From NCBI GenBank assembly GCA_009739215.1, contig VSJF01000001.1, positions 2,108,001 through 2,172,000 of the forward strand: DNA of 64,000 nt, in the 5' to 3' direction. Source of the stretch: Floccularia luteovirens (taxonomy: Eukaryota; Basidiomycota; Agaricomycetes; Agaricales; Squamanitaceae). Shown here piece by piece: positions 60,744 to 64,000 of this stretch. Both the position numbers and the translations under genes were made by a program. The stretch's first letter is position 1. The number at the start of each line of letters is the position of its first letter. The notes beneath the pieces were generated by a model. The model did no database searches. It had not been told where the DNA came from and saw nothing but the letters and a program-made list of their open reading frames with translations.

Positions 60744-61734
60744 ATGGTGAGGTCCACTATATTGCAGCTGTGGCTTATGTGCTGAATGAAAAATAGGACT
60801 CTTTCGTGAATATGGCTAAGCAAGGCTACGAAACCTACAAATCACACTGTAAGTCTGAGCTACCCTTTGATCACAGATCCGATCCCCCCTTAGGTGATGA
60901 TCAGGAAGATCGTTAATCTCCCTGCCCTCACTAGCCGATGTAGCAAAGACAGGTGGGCAAGAGTATAATTCTCCTCACCATTCTGGACAGGACGGGTCTG
61001 GAAATAATGGCCCCGATTGTAAGTAAATCATATCTAGTTTTCTGGCAAGCAGATTTGTAAGACTTTCTTGGTGGTGCAGTCGATCGCGACGAAGTAGTGA
61101 GGAGCGCTCAAAGCCATGGTCAAGGAGACAGTTCTTTGTTTTCCTCTGCGCTCAGTTTCCTGTCCGATAACAAGGTAGGTTTTCTATATATTAAGACGCT
61201 AAATATATAATAATTTTGCTTGTAGCAAGCCCACACTGAACCTGTTAATGAGGATGAAGTTACCAGAGCGCACGCCCAGGCATACAACAACTGGAAACAC
61301 CAGTAACATGAGTGCCGATTTGTTGGGTGGTGCTGCTGCGATGCAGGTAAGTTCTCCCCTATTTGCCGCAGTGCAGGGATATCCAGTCAATTAACTTGTA
61401 TATTCAGATTATGAAACAATTCGTTTCTGGAGGACAAATCTAGTGGTAGTTCTGGCGGGAACTCTCAGACTCAACTAATTAGTATGGCTATGGCGGAGGC
61501 GACAAAACTCTTCGATAAGTCTGGTGGTGCAGCATCTGGTAACAAACAGGACGCTGTCAACGGAGCTGCTATGACTGTTATGAAACTTCTTGTTCAATCT
61601 AAATTCAGTGGTGGCGTTATGGGAGGGGGGAATTCAGGCGGGCTTGGTGGTTTGATGAGCCTTGTGAGTGTTTGCACAACTGATGACATCGGAATTAACT
61701 GACAATAAAATAGGCATCTCATTTTACTAAATGA
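60744..61734 (+). CDS. Beta-flanking protein (beta-fg) with two +1 frame breaks
   Basis: Protein of unknown biochemical role, well known as the gene flanking the A mating-type locus in many Agaricomycetes. The start codon is followed at once by an intron (60747-60796). Exons give DSFVNMAKQGYETYKSH, FDRDEVVRSAQSHGQGDSSL, FSSALSFLSDNK and EDEVTRAHAQAYNN. At 61292 the frame shifts +1 to GNTSNMSADLLGGAAAMQ, and at 61435-61441 again +1 between QFVSGG and SSGSSGGNSQTQLISMAMAE. The conserved core ATKLFDKSGGAASGNKQDAV and NGAAMTVMKLLVQSKFSGG is intact, ending GLMSLASHFTK after a last intron. Direct neighbour of HD1 on the left. Confidence 0.82.
61290..61293 (+). other. +1 frame break in beta-fg (AYNN|GNTSNMSADLL)
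   Basis: AACAACTGGAAACACC. Skipping the T at 61292 gives NNGNTSNMSADLLGG; the straight frame ends at TAA soon after. Confidence 0.75.
61435..61441 (+). other. +1 frame break in beta-fg (FVSGG|SSGSSGGNS)
   Basis: GGAGGACAAATCTAGTGG reads into TAG. Skipping the C at 61435 or a T in ATC[T]AGT restores SGSSGGNSQTQLISM. Confidence 0.75.
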
Positions 61735-62115
61735 ATATGTACACTGCATATGGAAAGCTAAATTTCTCTATTACAAACAAACATGTACCAGGCATGAGGA
61801 AATGTGAGAATAAGTACTTACTGTACTATAGTATTAAAATTATCGCAAATACCAGCTGTGACTGGAGAAAAAGTCATATTAACCTTGTGTCAGGCTCCTA
61901 AAACCAGCCACTCACTGCGCTTCACCTAGTGCGTGATGCGTGACGATCGAAAGATGGAGCTTTTGCTTGTAATTATTGATATTTGGTTGTAGAACAATGG
62001 GTGTTGGATTTGTTTGATTTCATTTGTCCTTTCGTTTATCAGTACGAAGTTAGTTAACTAACCTCACTCTTACTCACCTCTCATCCTCAATCCTCACCCT
62101 TCGCATTCGAACATC
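61735..62115. promoter_or_regulatory. Intergenic before HD1
   Basis: 381 bp between beta-fg and HD1. No coding signal; presumably the HD1 promoter. There is no room here for an HD2 gene. Confidence 0.4.
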
Positions 62116-63686
62116 ATGGAAGACCTCTCTGACTCTGGCGTGCACGACAAGCTACTCGTGCTACAACGAAACTTCTTTATATCTTTAACAAATGGATCTG
62201 AAGCCCTCCACTCGTTTCTGGGTTCGTGGGAGGGTTTTTACAAGAGCCTAGAATCAGTTGAACTCTCGACCCATACATTGGATTTAATATACACAGTTGC
62301 AACTGCAATATGTGATGTCTCTACAGGAATTATGGAACTTCACAGGACTAGTGACGATGTTGCTGATGAATTCGTAACCAATATAAAGGAGGTTCTAAAT
62401 GAAAATACGGTTTTACAATCAACTGATACAGGTAAGTTGTTAAGTTAGCTAGATGTTGTCCCATACTCATGTCTTGTATAGCTATTCCAACATCATATCC
62501 AGCCTACATCGAACCGTCATGTGAATGGCTACTTAATAATCTTCACAATCCATACCCCTCGAAAGAAACAAGGATCGCTATCTCCACTCAAACAGGGTGT
62601 CCTCGCAGATACATTGATAACTGGTTTATTGATGCTCGTAAAAGAATTGGTTGGAACACCCTCCGAAGAATTCACTTCTCAAATAAACGGATGGATGTTA
62701 TTGATGCGGCTACTCGCTTTTTCATTAAGGATGACCCGGACCGTCCTCTTGCTGTTGCCATTGAAATGGAATTTGCTACTATGCAGACCAGGGCTCAGCT
62801 TCTACGTGCAGGGAAGTCTAAGGGGAGTCCAAGCACTGTTGTGGAGAGTGTTACAACATGCATCGGAGGACAAGAGCAAGGTGTTGCATCATATCCATCC
62901 CCAGAGCCATCTCCAGGGCCACTTTTGCGGATGTCCTTGCTGCCGGCTACAACAGTAGAGGTTTCTGATCGAGCTGCTCGCAAACGTAAGAATTCGGCGA
63001 TAAGTCTTGAATATGATTCTGCTGGCTTGCCCAGCAAACGCCCAAGGTACGTTCGAAATTACAAACTATTGGTTAGGGGTTCAGTCTCATCGATATTCGG
63101 ATAGGTTGGATGTGGATCACGCTCTCCCATTACCTGCGTGGTCTGTGGATGATCCTGAGCCTCCTTCCCCAAATAAGAGGAAAAGGAGGGTGTCAGATAG
63201 CGGTTGTCATGGCTTTCCAAAGCGGATCTGTAATGATACCTCCCTAGGTCCTCGTCTACACGCGGTATCGGATCCTACGCCTCTTGATGAATGGTTTCAT
63301 GATTTTTTCGAGTCGGTTAGTGTGGACGCACCGGATTCTTCTGCTCTCCTAGATATCAATCTCTTCGATTGTACACGTTTCGACTTACAGAAGAAATCTT
63401 CTGGTAAGTAATCCGACACAAACATTTATTTTATGGTGTTAATACGATACCTATAGGTCTTAATTCGCCATGCCATATATTCTCGACCGATAATGAAAAC
63501 GACTTAGCGAACTTAGACTTATTCAGTTTCGGTGATGACTTTTCTGCAATCCTACCTCAAAGTGAGTTCATTTATTTTGAAACCGCAACGATATCAATAA
63601 CGTGGCTTGCAGGTGTGCTAAACCCTTCTTTGCTTGGGTCTACACCTTCTCATCAGCTGAAACATGCTTGTTATCCTACCCCCTAG
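62116..63686 (+). CDS. HD1 homeodomain mating-type protein
   Basis: HD1-class transcription factor of the A (HD) mating-type locus; it dimerises with HD2 from a compatible allele to start dikaryon development. The N-terminal part (MEDLSDSGVHDKLLVLQRNF, ELSTHTLDLIYTVATAICDV) is the variable specificity/dimerisation region. The homeodomain follows the first intron: AYIEPSCEWLLNNLHNPYPS, KETRIAISTQTGCPRRYIDN and the recognition helix WFIDARKRIGWNTL, with Asp where canonical homeodomains have Asn. The C-terminal half is Ser/Pro-rich with basic patches (AARKRKNSA, NKRKRRVSD) that may be nuclear localisation signals. The end is HQLKHACYPTP. All exons are in frame, although high polymorphism is expected at this gene. 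Confidence 0.9.
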
Positions 63687-63783
63687 CGCCCACATAATAT
63701 CTTAACATTGTATTTCTATTCCGTACTATTATTTACTTATTTATAGGAGTCTACACAATGGCATGAGTTTTTCAACTGTTCAC

Positions 63784-64000
63784 CTATGTAGTACGAATGT
63801 CTCCAGTATAGAAATCAGTTTCCACTGATGGCTGTCCCCTTTCAGACGGTGAACATATTTCGGTTTCTCTCCGTTCAATGTAAAGCCTGGGTGGATGGTC
63901 GTGTCGTCCTCGACCACGGATAACTAGAGCATTTTCATCCAAATGAGAAAGGAGCTTAGCTAATATCGCACTTTGGTGGGATGATGAGACCTTCAGTGAA
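63784..64000 (-). CDS. Partial open frame running off the right edge
   Basis: An open frame on the minus strand ends at a TAG (63784-63786) and remains open to the window edge, about 71 codons. It includes HQSAILAKLLSHLDENALVI, RGRGRHDHPPRLYIERRETE and ends TGDIRTT. It is convergent with HD1. It could be the C-terminus of HD2 or another gene of the mating-type locus, but I recognise no motif, and an open run of this length can occur by chance. Confidence 0.4.
   Translation of the reverse strand, partial: SLKVSSSHQSAILAKLLSHLDENALVIRGRGRHDHPPRLYIERRETEICSPSERGQPSVETDFYTGDIRTT

Noticed and set aside
1..64000. CRISPR arrays, insertion sequences, LTR or other transposons
   Set aside because: No regularly spaced repeats, long terminal repeats, or transposase/reverse-transcriptase motifs were seen.

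Overview
The window looks like an Agaricomycete (mushroom-forming basidiomycete) nuclear chromosome. The genes are dense, intron-rich (introns mostly about 50 nt) and alternate between strands. They include a basidiomycete-type HD1 mating-type gene beside a beta-flanking gene and a glycogenin gene. No transposon, CRISPR array, tRNA or rRNA gene was recognised.

Layout, left to right. 0-9 kb: LSB5-like VHS/GAT protein, mitochondrial seryl-tRNA synthetase, RFC4, CFD1, and a serine-rich protein of unknown function. 9-17 kb: multi-RRM protein, RPB6, sirtuin. 17-24 kb: RNase T2, meiotic recombinase DMC1, splicing factor CWC25, small membrane protein. 24-37 kb: serine-rich protein, SLA2, SHY1/SURF1, a multi-pass membrane protein, a zinc-binding-type protein. 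37-50 kb: BDP1, NDUFA9-like oxidoreductase, RPB2, PTM1-like membrane protein, SNX4, REV7. 50-64 kb: beta-lactamase-like hydrolase, ADCK2-like kinase, glycogenin, LEA-like protein, beta-flanking protein, HD1, and a partial frame at the right edge. Most genes are housekeeping. Their grouping (RPB2, sorting nexin, glycogenin, beta-fg, HD1) resembles the neighbourhood reported around the MAT-A/HD locus of other Agaricomycetes, so the window is probably the flank and edge of a mating-type locus.

The main unusual observation is a recurrent reading-frame anomaly. In ten otherwise intact, conserved genes I find 17 well-supported places (plus two ambiguous ones) where the conserved protein continues only if exactly one nucleotide is skipped. 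These are SerRS x4, CFD1, sirtuin, BDP1, PTM1-like, SNX4, beta-lactamase-like x2, ADCK2-like, glycogenin x2, LEA-like and beta-fg x2. Every shift is +1; I saw no -1 shift and no other lesion in these genes. Each site can be explained by one extra T directly after a C, often in a CTA context, although most sites leave several bases of ambiguity. Long conserved genes (RPB2, SLA2, RFC4, DMC1) are clean. Three explanations remain: a directional assembly error, a recent burst of insertions, or real single-nucleotide insertions compensated at the RNA or ribosome level. Reads and transcripts are needed to choose between them.

Other gene-structure oddities are a start codon of SLA2 split by an intron, two 9-nt microexons and two probable GC-AG introns. 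All gene models were made by eye from conserved protein motifs and splice signals; internal exon borders are approximate unless stated.
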